Of a DNA stretch of 64,000 nucleotides, positions 60,801-63,950 are shown piece by piece. The notes beneath the pieces are model-generated. The model was given only the letters and a program-made list of their open reading frames with translations. It ran no database searches and was not told the origin of the DNA. Both the position numbers and the translations under genes were made by a program. Each line of letters starts with the position of its first letter. Within the stretch, counting starts at the first letter, position 1. Origin of the DNA: Haliclona indistincta (Eukaryota > Porifera > Demospongiae > Haplosclerida > Chalinidae); assembly GCA_964017065.1 (NCBI GenBank), contig OZ024789.1:6638191-6702190 (forward strand). The letters are read 5' to 3'.

Positions 60801-62787
60801 AGTGGCTAAGGTACTGGTTTGTAGTCGGATAAGTCACATGACCAGTTGCATTGTACTGTCATGCTTTTGAGTGTCGATTTTCTTGGTAACTGATATAGAG
60901 GTTGTGCGTGTGACGTCACGAATCGAACGCACGTGATGCACACGGCCATTTTGAGTGTCAACTGCAAGAAACAACGTGCTCTGCTCTCGTTTGTAAGCAG
61001 CACCGCTCAGTAAAAAGTGGATAGCAGTCTTGCTTAGTACCAGGGCTACACAGAAGACGAAGTAAAGAAGTGCGGCAGAGCAAGAATAGCGAGTTTCTTT
61101 AAACAGACCTTTCAGTGGCCAGGCATCGCTCGTACAGTACGTACGAGTCCTTGTAGTCTATACCACGTCAAAGCAGTGTTGTTAGAACGGCTTCAACCAT
61201 CTGGATACCGTACCTCGAGCGGAGGCAAGTGCTGCCGTTCCACGAGAGAGCCCTTGCTTGGTGCATACAGCTTGTAGTATTCTTGTATTCCACCTAGCAG
61301 TGCTTATTTGCACCATAGCGTGACTGTACAGCTTTATCTAGCTATGAAAAATGCTAAAGTACTTCTTGTCTGACACTCAAAATGGCGTCGTAGCAACGGT
61401 TACTAAGACGAAAAATGTGCGTCAAAGTTGTATGTGCACAACCTCTATTGTTGTATTTATTATGGTCAGGTCTGAACACACGTGTTTCACAATACCGTAT
61501 CCAAGGGGTCTACTGACTTTTTAAAAGTCCATAATTATACCACTCACTGACTAAGAGAAACAGTAGTTAAGAAGACATCTGTCATGCCTTAGGAACTACA
61601 AGGAGGCAGTTTTAAGCCAGAAATGGTACATAACTACAACACAATGATTCTGATCTGCTTTTTAAATTTTGACTCTCACACTTTTAAATTGAAGGCGCTG
61701 ACCGTGGGCTTGCTGTAGTGCACGGGTTATATCTTCTCAAATGTTGTCCTGATGGACATCCTTGTTAGCTATAAAAGATATCTTTGTTAGTAACACATAC
61801 TTCTAGATATATATTTTGTAAACATACCGGATGCCTTATGTACAGTGGAACCTCTCTTAGCCAACAAAAATAGTCCATTATAGAAAGGGTGTCCTCTGAT
61901 CATGGGTTTATTATACATCATGTGGGTTATATTTGAGATTCATTAATTGTCCGTTATAGAAGGATGAGTCCTCTAACAGGTGTTCTAACAGGGGTACATG
62001 TAAACTGCCCTGTAAACTTTGTGTATAATCAATTTCTCACTATTGTTACATTTTGACTTTATTGTTTAAATAGTTATTGCGGGATAAAAGTCTGCCTGAG
62101 TCTCAGCATAAAGAGGCTAGAAATTTCCATGACAATGTGTCACTGTCTACTGCTAAGCTTGGAAAGACTGTTGATGTAGGAAGTAAGGAGCTGCTAATAT
62201 TGAGAGAACCATCTCTTTTGTCTGCGGTTGCCGTATCAACTGACACCCATCACAGGTACACAGTCTACATGTAAATAGAGAAAAGAAAGAGGAGATACGG
62301 ATGTCACTTTTAAGCTACGATCTATAATTGTTTGTGCTTCAATTTTAGGTATGCAGAGAAACTTCGTAAAATTTTGGTTAAATCTGAATCATACAAAGAC
62401 CATCAGTTGACAACATCATCTTTAGAACAGGTGATTGCTTTACTGCTTCATTATTTAATATTGTTATCTCTGTAGGTACAAGCTGTAATAGCATCAATTG
62501 TCCTCTCATCTTCTTCACCAACGCAAACATGGCAGGAGTTTGTATCTCTTCTTACTATGATCACTCCTCGCCTGCTGTCAAGCAAAAATATATCATTACT
62601 GACCAAGATTCACCCACGCTCTAAGCTCTCTGCCTATGTGCGTACCAAGCAGATTCATTTCGACACTAGTGGTGATGAAGCTAGACTGTATTCTTCAGCA
62701 GAATGGATCACATCTGTTATGGGACGAACTTTGGAGGCTATTGGAAGAGAGCAAGCCACAGAAATATTCTCCAACCTGTTCACACTT
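21518..62787 (+). CDS. URB2: URB2-like nucleolar ribosome biogenesis factor (partial, continues past window)
   Basis: Twenty-three exons were placed, about 1290 codons against about 1520 residues in human URB2; the conserved C-terminal Urb2/Npa2 domain should lie beyond the window. URB2/Npa2 is a nucleolar helical-repeat protein required for early 60S (27S pre-rRNA) assembly. By recall of human URB2: DDRLKVACYIW resembles human EDKLKLAHFAW, KLWEFMRFLF resembles ERLWIYIDNIL, and LAAWSLILYNLPLLSAYLLP resembles [20 protein letters not shown], with a WNGQ/WDGQ match just before it. Exon phases agree throughout except between 59905 and 60563, where one or more exons are unresolved. Introns are large and loaded with transposon debris. 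Two transporters and one nuclease-like gene are nested inside. Confidence 0.85.
21880..22985. other. URB2 intron 2, first part; nothing recognised
   Basis: A - strand open frame (21957-22430) and shorter + frames have no recognisable family. The sequence is probably degenerate repeat material. Confidence 0.35.
22990..24020 (+). pseudogene. RecQ-like helicase fragment split by a MITE
   Basis: Two pieces flank the element at 23215-23874. The left piece (about 23040-23214) reads KISVYCQSLNMCADLYSHF and LISMFHSRTTEHNKN, like the start of the RecQ helicase C-lobe (motif IV region). The right piece (about 23875-24000) reads IPDGKIRVVFATSSLGMSV and HLVGINTIIQY, the motif V region, where active enzymes usually have ATxAFGMGIN. 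Removing the MITE with one copy of its TTA target gives LLDNLTIPDGKIRVVF across the junction. A 1-nt shift just left of the junction and the missing motif VI region show it is dead. Confidence 0.7.
23215..23874. mobile_element. PIF/Harbinger-type non-autonomous element with Myb/SANT remnant
   Basis: Ends are TACCCCGTTCACACTACACC and, inverted, TACCGCGTTCACACTACACA. TTA at 23212-23214 and 23875-23877 is the target duplication; 3-bp TWA duplications are typical of PIF/Harbinger. Inside (about 23523-23660, +) is YWSDDETFKLIELWGEDRIQ, a match to the Myb/SANT-like DNA-binding domain (trihelix type) encoded by autonomous Harbinger elements, then a stop. Length 660 bp. Confidence 0.8.
24060..24775 (-). 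pseudogene. DUF6589-like transposon protein, C-terminal remnant
   Basis: On the - strand, high to low: RVYNYAKVLCHFGVLIMEFL (about 24700-24760), then WDRFINTKGGLGKKIPCDLH and NEHMNKLLKEIVANNG (about 24440-24550), then NPLYHWKMEDTIKWIDNKKK (about 24170-24230) and a Ser-rich tail. This order, with the IPCDLHNEHxNK core, is what I recall of DUF6589 proteins found in many invertebrate repeat families. Several frameshifts separate the blocks. It converges with the RecQ fragment to its left. Confidence 0.6.
25440..26395 (-). mobile_element. 5'-truncated LINE (non-LTR) RT fragment inserted in the Tc1-type element
   Basis: A 269-codon frame (26354-25545) matches the C-terminal half of a Jockey/CR1-type reverse transcriptase: FNVSKCKFMIISRKP, FKYLGVWLSERLDW, MVRPLLEYAAPVWDPY, VKRWNDLPFELRSLQSLSIF. 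A T run on + at 25440-25451 is the poly(A) of its 3' end. The 5' end near 26330-26390 shows a short tandem repeat of GATGACTTGCACGAGTTCTT. Apparently young (long open frame) but truncated. Confidence 0.85.
27038..27292. mobile_element. 255-bp MITE with CAGAGGG termini
   Basis: A perfect 19-bp terminal inverted repeat CAGAGGGATTGGAAACTCT lies at 27038-27056 and inverted at 27274-27292. The CAGAGG...CCTCTG ends suggest the hAT superfamily. An 8-bp target duplication was not evident. It is inserted in the 3' part of the Tc1-type transposase. Confidence 0.75.
27690..27888 (-). pseudogene. N-terminal exon of a duplicated unknown gene (copy 1)
   Basis: MAYLTSFTEAVRAGCLYLLK from 27888 on the - strand is clearly paralogous to MAYKTSFTAAVEAGCLYMIK at 37935. 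The 5' flank is conserved too (CCATAGTAGAGGTTCT on the + strand). No downstream exon is found here. Confidence 0.5.
28000..29045. other. URB2 intron 2, nothing firmly recognised
   Basis: A 92-codon - frame (28604-28326, MMNFNEQKHVPLCFNCHLAT) has no recognised family. The remainder shows no gene or clear repeat. Confidence 0.35.
29051..31123 (-). mobile_element. Internally deleted Ty3/gypsy retrotransposon with two LTR-like repeats
   Basis: Direct repeats of about 160 bp (29051-29208; 30447-30543 plus 31055-31123) share CAACTCCTACTTGCTCAC, GTCAACAGAGCACATGGAAT and ATCAATGGGGTAAATACGTC and differ at few positions. Between them, on -: a Gag N-terminus (about 30330-30122, PTVQCPIDGCTYETPDVEP; KRPHISPAG), an internal deletion joining NDYVRATK directly to PLMDGPPMRLMVNP, then RT (PIPVPLHWQEEVKAGLDRDV; VCDAWNGYHSAPL; CVDDALLWSDT), ending at about 29228 without RNase H or integrase. 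Polymerase residues read VDDALL rather than the usual YLDD. Confidence 0.8.
30544..31054. mobile_element. 511-bp PIF/Harbinger-type MITE inside one LTR
   Basis: A perfect 22-bp terminal inverted repeat starts GGCTGCGTTTACACGGTGAC (30544-30565; inverted 31033-31054). The target duplication TAA lies at 30541-30543 and 31055-31057. The sister LTR at 29051-29208 has the uninterrupted sequence (ACTAAATCAATGG), which confirms both ends. Internal ATCGTTTTCAAGTT-type subrepeats are at 30880-30965. No coding capacity. Confidence 0.92.
31199..35535 (+). CDS. URB2: URB2 exons 3-10
   Basis: Exons 31199-31315, 31572-31715, 32265-32380, 32570-32764, 34257-34644, 35035-35120, 35269-35389 and 35473-35535, all GT-AG with matching phases. 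The 388-nt exon carries an acidic Glu/Asp-rich insert (EEADEEEAMEDEEDEQED), typical of nucleolar proteins. The 200-N gap lies in the intron before it; the phases on either side match, so no exon need be missing. The translation begins ALTRDLEFLNKSHLSIL, resembling the human segment after INERVAEF. Confidence 0.85.
31767..31906. mobile_element. 140-bp Tc1/mariner-type MITE
   Basis: Perfect inverted ends of about 26-27 bp start CAGGGTTTTGCAGGTTGCTT, and TA duplications lie at 31765-31766 and 31907-31908. A diverged, left-truncated second copy lies at 46615-46729. Confidence 0.85.
32835..33015 (+). repeat. Dispersed repeat family, copy 3
   Basis: GTGCCTCGGTGAGTGAGCCA then CGAGGCAAACAGTA, TCCGTCTGTC and GATGAAACTGGCAACACAGG. 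Same block order and orientation as the copies at 3424 and 12914. Confidence 0.7.
33089..33610. mobile_element. Foldback element with ~155-bp arms and internal 30-bp tandem repeats
   Basis: The arm from about 33089 to 33262 is nearly the exact inverse of about 33450-33610; both contain the GGACTGGACTGCTGG-type stretch, GGAAACC, ACCCATAATTAC and AACCTTCGCCTAACAG/GGCG. Between the arms, about five copies of a 30-bp unit (CGATCCTTAGTGTTAAAACG then CCGGGAACGA) fill 33299-33440. It ends 30 bp before the assembly gap. Confidence 0.85.
33641..33840. other. Assembly gap (200 N)
   Basis: Two hundred N characters, a round number suggesting a gap of unknown true size. It lies in a URB2 intron right beside a foldback element, a plausible cause of the break. 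Confidence 0.99.
34662..34715 (+). repeat. GT microsatellite at a URB2 donor flank
   Basis: (TG)n with one TATTTT interruption starts 17 bases after the donor of the 34257-34644 exon. Confidence 0.9.
36222..37258 (-). pseudogene. hAT-derived (ZNF862/KIAA1586-type) gene remnant
   Basis: The N-terminus begins at the - strand ATG 37258 (MASSTKKLKLDPRQRHFELR, then NDELLLTGGASSISDD). The C-terminus (36588-36223) holds the hAT dimerisation domain: LARISVLPGSSAEAERVFST and MKRIKTPIRNRL. Between them, pieces such as YISCLLSHLNDRFPEVHLIS survive in shifting frames, and the catalytic core is mostly missing. Confidence 0.75.
37521..37935 (-). pseudogene. Duplicated unknown gene (copy 2) with WY-type C-terminal motif
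   Basis: Begins MAYKTSFTAAVEAGCLYMIK (37935), paralogous to 27888. A second overlapping frame (37859-37521) carries LVGSKIQHHFEDEDGELGWY near its end. The motif 'G-x-x-I-x-H-x-F...W-Y' recurs at 55700-55999. Tudor-like folds have similar sequences, but that is a weak inference. The frames overlap, so a frameshift or an unrecognised intron separates them. Confidence 0.5.
38717..39477 (-). pseudogene. Retroelement-associated protein remnant (STGGMG...YKRLAS family)
   Basis: Overlapping - frames give FQGNRFNIIFYNAAGIFYLR (after joining two frames near 39310), HLTRYLEEVHPNLNQLLQAV, HYLIGCRALGLVSLVHHW, then RAYDQQIREIERGSFSPLVS, STTGGMGPTATIVYKRLAS and IHWLRCRLSFSLL. The last block is a C-terminal module seen after reverse transcriptases in many sponge and cnidarian repeats, and it recurs at 46445-46203. 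At least two frameshifts. Confidence 0.55.
39779..40168 (-). pseudogene. BED zinc-finger fragment of a hAT-type transposase
   Basis: From the ATG at 40168: SNVWLHFGLRARDIVEQEQH, ICRKCGVSVRATNGNTSNLH, QHLRDHHPDLY. This is the BED finger pattern (C-x2-C...H-x4-H with an upstream Trp/Phe). The frame ends 130 codons in, and no catalytic domain follows. Confidence 0.75.
40330..41622 (-). pseudogene. MULE-type transposase gene with FLYWCH zinc finger, degenerate
   Basis: On -, from about 41530: a FLYWCH-type finger (RCLNGHQYTLNKRGHNGNTY, WRCTERGCSGRATLEADD); then VVYCLLPRKSQNVYAKVFAI at about 40880; the MULE catalytic region (QFTQVTSDFELAMIQAVKAQ, KGCFFHYAQAIWRKVQALGL); and NNHVEGWHNKLNVAAGKTHP near 40400. 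Stops and shifts between blocks make it inactive. Confidence 0.8.
41987..43216 (+). CDS. URB2: URB2 exons 11-13
   Basis: Exons 41987-42090, 42644-42956 and 43007-43216, GT-AG, phases 2, 0, 0. The translation is Leu-rich and helical (VPAFLKLLISGIDQIREN; LQLWLKEKAQSLLRTLW; FLELYVICCELYYLLANAF), as expected for HEAT-like URB2 repeats. Confidence 0.85.
43217..43589. other. URB2 intron 13 start / upstream of nested transporter
   Basis: No gene recognised. This should include the promoter of the nested transporter. No TATA box was identified. Confidence 0.35.
43581..43720 (+). repeat. Triplicated start-codon segment of the nested transporter
   Basis: GTGAAAGCAAAATGCC followed by A/G-CAACTT occurs three times, with ATGs at 43590, 43650 and 43706. 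The first two ATGs are in frame with each other and define a 31-codon ORF (MPATLLILLCFLSLLASESK...) ending before the third, which is the transporter start. Confidence 0.85.
43706..45283 (+). CDS. POT/PTR2-like transporter nested in URB2 intron 13
   Basis: Single exon, 525 residues, about 12 hydrophobic segments. Family marks: LLADIKFGKLKVALFSA (D-x-x-x-G TM2-TM3 loop), GIDQLINASTSMLSSFIWW (TM4-TM5 region), HRSALTYWLDDYPPRIDFGK and GGPFTEEEVENVKTFFRLIP (central linker), VAQAPIEMRGIIVGLFFSVS (TM10-TM11). Extracellular loop with NHTT, NET and NIT sequons between TM9 and TM10. TM1 reads SFLMRLFYNF, lacking the Glu residues of the ExxERFxYY proton-coupling motif. Same strand as URB2 but a separate gene inside its intron. 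About 75-80% identical by eye to the nested copy at 52172. Start chosen at the last of three repeated ATGs. Confidence 0.8.
   Translation: MPTTSMTNIGLVLLWSFLMRLFYNFHNIDPPITIGHMMSYWVIPYNMMFYIAYPAIGLLADIKFGKLKVALFSALFALLISALRLLENILFVVGITDKINVILFSVLNALSRSAVVCFEISTVSLGIDQLINASTSMLSSFIWWHFWILQLGFLVKYIVLCSLQHTSVYALFVPEGIHIVSLFAVIFSCVFLHLRTFMRLSTRNPLILIGHVLNYARKTKYPRHRSALTYWLDDYPPRIDFGKTKYGGPFTEEEVENVKTFFRLIPVLLFALLVFIPFEPLGRFHYTTNHTTQSIGECLITSSYFCHYVIAVIFVPIKLIVFSQFRYKMKCFSTIFHLIGFGIILSLLGKIFLPIFDYVARSSSNETAECLFSDSTHNITSIATKYYFHIDYHLLIIPKAFSGLGATFIIPGSFELLVAQAPIEMRGIIVGLFFSVSGLYEQIGWLLSLPFAAFPLVWPSCEFYFFLVNLVVMLVSLVGVVIVGKWYKLRQRDDPFNPYSTVEDFYDQDFERRDKYKYGALELFY
45284..46003. other. Intronic, unrecognised
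   Basis: A 71-codon - frame (45576-45361, TRCSCPRKSGPQKCFKTLNK) is not recognised. The rest shows nothing. Confidence 0.35.
46004..46066 (+). pseudogene. 60-bp relic of a POT transporter C-terminus
   Basis: CTTGTCGTAATGTTAGTTAG through GGAAAGTGGTACAAACT matches the last-helix codons of the transporter at about 45114-45175 (VVMLVSLVGVVIVGKWYKL) almost base for base, then diverges. It is a partial duplication. Confidence 0.85.
46203..46445 (-). pseudogene. Retroelement-associated module, second copy
   Basis: NRVFFTPLVFSSTGGLGREA then TTFYKRLADLLANKE, the same module as at 38717-39130, preceded by FHPNAPSNAGSISSAFKKHE. No complete element around it. Confidence 0.6.
46615..46729. mobile_element. 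Truncated copy of the 31767 MITE
   Basis: CCAAACAATTTCCTGATAGC, GCATGCCCATAGCGTGTTTC and the right end CCCCTGTA match the MITE at 31767-31906 with about 10% differences. The left inverted end is missing. Confidence 0.8.
46977..47816 (-). CDS. PD-(D/E)XK nuclease-like protein nested in URB2 intron
   Basis: 279 codons from the - strand ATG at 47816, intact to a stop at 46977. An excellent 3' splice site (T/C-rich tract plus CAG) ends two bases before the ATG, so a 5' UTR exon likely exists upstream; the frame extends to an earlier Met (47855) only through that tract. The mid-C-terminal part has SDYLINVI then KLMIIEVKK, the D...(I/V)-E-V-K pattern of PD-(D/E)XK nuclease folds, followed by an alternating helical/beta stretch (VAQVLREVQILMG; SVTFVLTNSMDWSFGVAE). 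Similar domains occur in expanded invertebrate families of unknown role. Nuclease activity is inference; I recognise no specific gene. Confidence 0.55.
   Translation of the reverse strand: MSFSESSCKRRKLDLSWESVIAPINIPQDLKDTVIASFVSFSVSPYTFSSFHEGLKEALCVAAGVEGWSAVISEQILMSECGLPSPTRMTWEDVNKVLVGEIPKPTQEETMVMINQEEIKAMKKRFDFSDTTIEKYSEADASARVLVLLLEVVQNIQEVKVSIKCQPTLSGHSTFSDYLINVIHPNKLMIIEVKKFSVTCNLSLPSNEVAQVLREVQILMGNHKHRSSVTFVLTNSMDWSFGVAERSGEKVKVVSTCHYNTAVQDITSVYQHFKACLAN
47868..48815. other. Intronic, unrecognised
   Basis: No gene or repeat that I can support; AT-rich. Confidence 0.35.
48828..49595 (-). mobile_element. LINE ORF1-like fragment with PHD-type finger
   Basis: On -: CPVCSEEVVDATSRKKGRSI, then CNGHCQEWVHRQCTGLSKVA (PHD-like Cys4-His-Cys3 finger, about 49455-49330), then after a frameshift RKFNLVIFRVNECTKGSPRN and FSIRDCQRLGKFSDCKRRPI (about 49055-48860). 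This is the ORF1 layout of CR1/L2-type LINEs in invertebrates. No RT follows. Confidence 0.7.
49605..49817 (-). pseudogene. Small remnant, QKRTNEAAQELFLANPGLL frame
   Basis: A 70-codon - frame carries QKRTNEAAQELFLANPGLLQ. The pattern resembles short N-terminal motifs recurrent in sponge multicopy proteins, but I cannot name it. Confidence 0.25.
50272..51215. repeat. Inverted pair of ~60-75 bp repeats around the gag fragment
   Basis: CAGGAGGCCCTACCATCAC...TGGTGTTCCTCTTTAATATC at 50279-50350 is matched in inverse orientation at about 51159-51215 (GATATTAAAGAGGAACACCA...GGTAGGGCCTCCTG). The left arm has a short internal duplication (TACCATCAC...CTGGCTCTG). Confidence 0.7.
50610..51100 (-). mobile_element. 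Ty3/gypsy Gag fragment
   Basis: On -: LLQFELHLAGQAGRVYELLP, FDVATQTLRERLYPIKSEAL, RKQQGHESVDEFA then DLEKLFEQSYGRRSGMDEDS and LLKRDVFVQGL, a capsid-type Gag (retrotrans_gag) pattern. One stop interrupts it near 50788. It has no pol next to it. Confidence 0.75.
51268..51305. repeat. 38-bp dispersed sequence shared with 58041-58078
   Basis: CAGACTCAGTGTATCTTAAG then TTTGCTTGTTTTATGA occurs here and at 58041-58078 with one difference. The surrounding sequences do not match. Confidence 0.7.
51897..51952. other. Near-perfect short hairpin
   Basis: TGTCACAGTAGCATCCC (51905-51921), a 7-nt loop, then GGGATGCTACTGTGACA (51929-51945): a 17-bp perfect stem. It extends by ATGTGTC/GACACAT across a small bulge to 24 bp. 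Confidence 0.9.
52137..52200 (+). repeat. Tandemly duplicated start-codon segment of the second nested transporter
   Basis: AGAATGCCGAGACCTATGTA at 52135 and AGAATGCCAAGAGCTGTGTA at 52169 are 34 bp apart. The second ATG (52172) starts the transporter. Confidence 0.8.
52172..53761 (+). CDS. POT/PTR2-like transporter nested in URB2 intron 13 (second copy)
   Basis: 529 residues from the Met at 52172 (MPRAVYCLTKS, aligned with the start of the nested copy at 43706); the frame is open back to 52094. Same landmarks as the other nested gene: LLADVKFGKLKVALFSA, AIDQLIDASSLTLTSFIW, HRSALTYWLDDYPPRIDLGK, GGPFTEEEVENVKTFFRLIP, VAQAPIEMRGIIVGLFFSVS, FYDKDFDRRDKYKYEAL. Sequons NTT, NET and NIT in the TM9-TM10 loop. 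TM1 (FLMRLFY) lacks the ExxER glutamates. Some stretches are nearly identical to the first nested copy at the DNA level (for example 52640-52700 against 44180-44240), suggesting recent duplication or gene conversion. ATTAAA at 53800 may be its poly(A) signal. Confidence 0.8.
   Translation: MPRAVYCLTKSTALVLLWLFLMRLFYLDPPATIGHVKSYWISPYYMLFYIIYPFFGLLADVKFGKLKVALFSAMFALLISVLRLVANVLIDLNINVQIFAIILYILSALSRSAIVCFQISMASLAIDQLIDASSLTLTSFIWCHFGLQQLGFLVKYIVLCSLQHTSVYALFAPEGIHIVSILAVVISCCVFLNRTTFMQLSTRNPLILIGHVLNYARKTKYPRHRSALTYWLDDYPPRIDLGKTKYGGPFTEEEVENVKTFFRLIPVMLITLLVYIPAEPLGRFYSSASNTTQSIGECLVSSSYFCQYVIAVIFVPIKIIVFSRFRYKMKCFSTLFRFIGFGILLSILGKAVLPIFDYLAKSSSNETECIFSDSTNITSSQTKYYFLVDYRILLIPKALSGLGATFIIPGSFELLVAQAPIEMRGIIVGLFFSVSGLYDEIGLLLILPFKAFPSLWPSCEFYFFLVNFVVMLVSLVGVVIVGKWYKLRQRDDPFNPYSTVENFYDKDFDRRDKYKYEALEHCSVVIHDT
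53870..55300 (-). mobile_element. Ty3/gypsy protease-RT region, degenerate
   Basis: On -: a nucleocapsid-like segment (NTKFGKAARKCQQKGCPLG, about 55260-55150); a retropepsin domain (FLVDCGADFSVLPASATDK at about 55060-55000, with DCGA in place of the usual DTGA/DSGA; EPILGADFLS); and RT from 54790 (GIIRRSCSPWSSPLHMVQKP, PCGDFHRLNNVTVDDLYPPP, FSKIDLVRGYHQIPM, PFGLKNAAQSFQRLMD). A frameshift near 54170 leads to the catalytic FVYLDDILVASKN (about 54140-54110) and AKCIFGAAELTYLGHLI. It ends near 53870 without RNase H or integrase. Confidence 0.85.
55700..55999 (-). pseudogene. Fragment of the unknown WY-motif family
   Basis: LLVNKRIDHLFESDKGLQWY followed by RGTVLEYL is similar to LVGSKIQHHFEDEDGELGWY at about 37560. 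It lies in about 1.2 kb of sequence separating the gypsy gag from its pol. Confidence 0.45.
56467..57060 (-). mobile_element. Ty3/gypsy Gag (DUF7041-like), same element as 53870-55300
   Basis: On -: PAVWFAQVEAQFATRQPPIT, KYNYVVAALDNVAAGEVEAF, ALKEALIKAFGKTQTQKDNE, KPSALLRHIRSLNADPETLL and RALFLAQLPTEVRQILAASG. This N-terminal Gag domain is characteristic of one class of invertebrate gypsy elements. Orientation and order fit the protease-RT region to the left, with foreign sequence at about 55300-56460 inserted between. Confidence 0.8.
57221..57887. mobile_element. 667-bp element with 39-bp perfect TIRs carrying two gene ends
   Basis: Terminal inverted repeats are perfect over 39 bp (CCAAAGAGGGTCTGGTGTCT... 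at 57221-57259; inverted 57849-57887). Inside, on +, an ATG at 57310 begins MAAKQCYLCRKEVPDATKRR (a CxxC finger-like start). On -, from about 57680 to 57389, SPAMKDQVANFGRRGI, QLVYLSPESLL and LVALAVDEAHC are RecQ helicase motifs Ia to II (DEAH). Both are truncated and face each other, so this is a deletion derivative of a larger two-gene DNA transposon. No target duplication was recognised. Confidence 0.75.
57389..57685 (-). pseudogene. RecQ-like helicase fragment (motifs Ia-II)
   Basis: SPAMKDQVANFGRRGIECVL (motif Ia region), GDYQLVYLSPESLLCDKN (motif Ib region) and VALAVDEAHC (Walker B/DEAH). The frame reads into unrelated codons after DEAHC (TAGDGERIWASYK), and the Walker A part is absent. 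It belongs to the TIR element at 57221-57887. Confidence 0.75.
57888..58339. other. End of URB2 intron 13
   Basis: No gene recognised apart from the 38-bp dispersed sequence at 58041-58078. Confidence 0.35.
58340..62787 (+). CDS. URB2: URB2 exons 14 onward
   Basis: Exons 58340-58477, 58832-59112, 59202-59391, 59449-59547, 59663-59905, then 60563-60667, 60721-60810, 62074-62255, 62349-62430 and 62476-62787. The intron after 59112 needs a GC donor (AAAAG|GCATGT) to keep frame (LLPK-SWFKELRGG). Between 59906 and 60562 candidate pieces (LEVCADQSNTKT near 60025; FFTEFIALLKRLIHGFLKL near 60260) do not join in phase. After 62787 the frame continues with phase 0, but no next exon is certain. Confidence 0.82.
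60898..61445. mobile_element. ~548-bp MITE-like element in a URB2 intron
   Basis: Ends GAGGTTGTGC and, inverted, GCACAACCTC, flanked by TA. A second inner inverted pair, CCATTTTGAGTGTCA (about 60951) and TGACACTCAAAATGG (about 61371), supports a foldback element. No coding capacity. Confidence 0.65.
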
Positions 62788-63068
62788 GTAAGTACATACA
62801 TATAGTTATACTACAGTTCAATGTAATTCTATAATCTGATTGGTCAGCTGGAGGATAATAAATCACGTATTCTTCCACTGGAACTCATATTTTTCTGCTG
62901 GAACTCATGATCATGTTTTCCTCTGGCTTGAGTTTTTTTGTACATGTACAGGTACTAGCTTTGGTAGTTACTGGGCCAGTACATGGGTCTATACACTGGG
63001 TCTATACATTGGTTCCCGCGGCACTCTAAATCCCGTAGCCCGTAGTTGCCTCGATCCGTCGTCTAACC
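62788..63068. other. URB2 intron or next exon, unresolved
   Basis: An acceptor-like site at 62846-62847 is followed in phase 0 by LEDNKSRILPLELIFFCW, but a stop comes before any donor, so I do not call it an exon. Confidence 0.3.
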
Positions 63069-63070
63069 TA

Positions 63071-63326
63071 CCTTAAAACCAGTAATTTTAGCGACCACTA
63101 ATTTTAGCGTTTTTAGCGAGCGAGGTCATAAACGCTAAATTTAGGTGACGCTAAAATTTAACTTTAATGAGATTCATTCTACATAGCTGTGGTTTCGCAG
63201 TAATAATGACTGTTAACGAGCATGAATCTCATTATATAACAGCCAAACGCTAAAATTAGTACACGCTAAATGTCTTCAATCGCAAAACGCTAAATTAAGT
63301 GGTCGCTAAAATTACTGGTTTTAAGG
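63071..63326. mobile_element. 256-bp Tc1/mariner-type MITE
   Basis: Long inverted ends of about 43 bp, nearly perfect: CCTTAAAACCAGTAATTTTA (63071) and TAAAATTACTGGTTTTAAGG (ending 63326). TA duplications lie at 63069-63070 and 63327-63328. The AACGCTAAA word is repeated inside. Confidence 0.88.
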
Positions 63327-63748
63327 TATATTTAGAAAAGACAAGTCAGAAGACTGGATATATCTTCTAGACAGGTGAGGTCTGGTGCACATAGACAGTA
63401 TGACCTATGGTGTCTTCGGATCTATGGAATTAGTGGTACGTGGAGTTTTTGCCCGCAATCCGTCACAATTGGGCAACGTGAAGGAGGAGCTTTGCCAAAA
63501 TTTTAAGTGATGAGTATGTCTTATTTTACTGGGCGATCGTTTCAGCAGGTTGGGGAGTTAAAGACAGCAACATGCTTTTGCAAGAGATTGTAGAACATTT
63601 TGTTACCATCCATAGTTTTCATTTGCATCTGGGTGGATGGAAAGTACAAGAAGGCTACAAAGAAATCCACCCAGAAGTCCAAGGGAGTCCGGAAGCAACT
63701 TGTTCCACCACCACAAAAATGATGTCAATTATAGTTCATTAAAATTAA

Positions 63749-63950
63749 TTATGATAAAAGATACAACAATGTGGAACAAGAGTAGCTAGGGCTTGCACCA
63801 TTGCATGATTTCATCTTTGGCTTCTTAGAGGGCTTGCATGATTTCATCTTTGGCTTCTTAGAGGGTTTGCACGATTTCAACTTCGGCTTCTTAGAGGGAT
63901 TCCTTGATTCAACTTTGGCTTCTGGGCTTTCCTTCTTCTCAAGGATGTGG
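63749..63950 (-). CDS. C-terminal exon of a Lys/Cys-repeat protein (uncertain)
   Basis: The - strand frame encodes an 11-residue repeat, PSKKPKMKSCK, in three copies (33-bp DNA repeat at about 63797-63897), preceded by LEKKESPEAKVESRN and followed by SYSCSTLLYLLS and TAA at 63749. The repeat length is a multiple of three and the substitutions keep the frame. The upstream boundary is unknown. A simple tandem repeat without a gene is the alternative. Confidence 0.35.

Noticed and set aside
61850..62000. CAGTGGAACCTCTC sequence resembling a Tc1-type MITE end
   Set aside because: Only one end was convincing; no matching inverted end was found.
62848..62905. Possible next URB2 exon (LEDNKSRILPLELIFFCW)
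   Set aside because: Good acceptor and phase, but a stop precedes any donor and similarity is weak.
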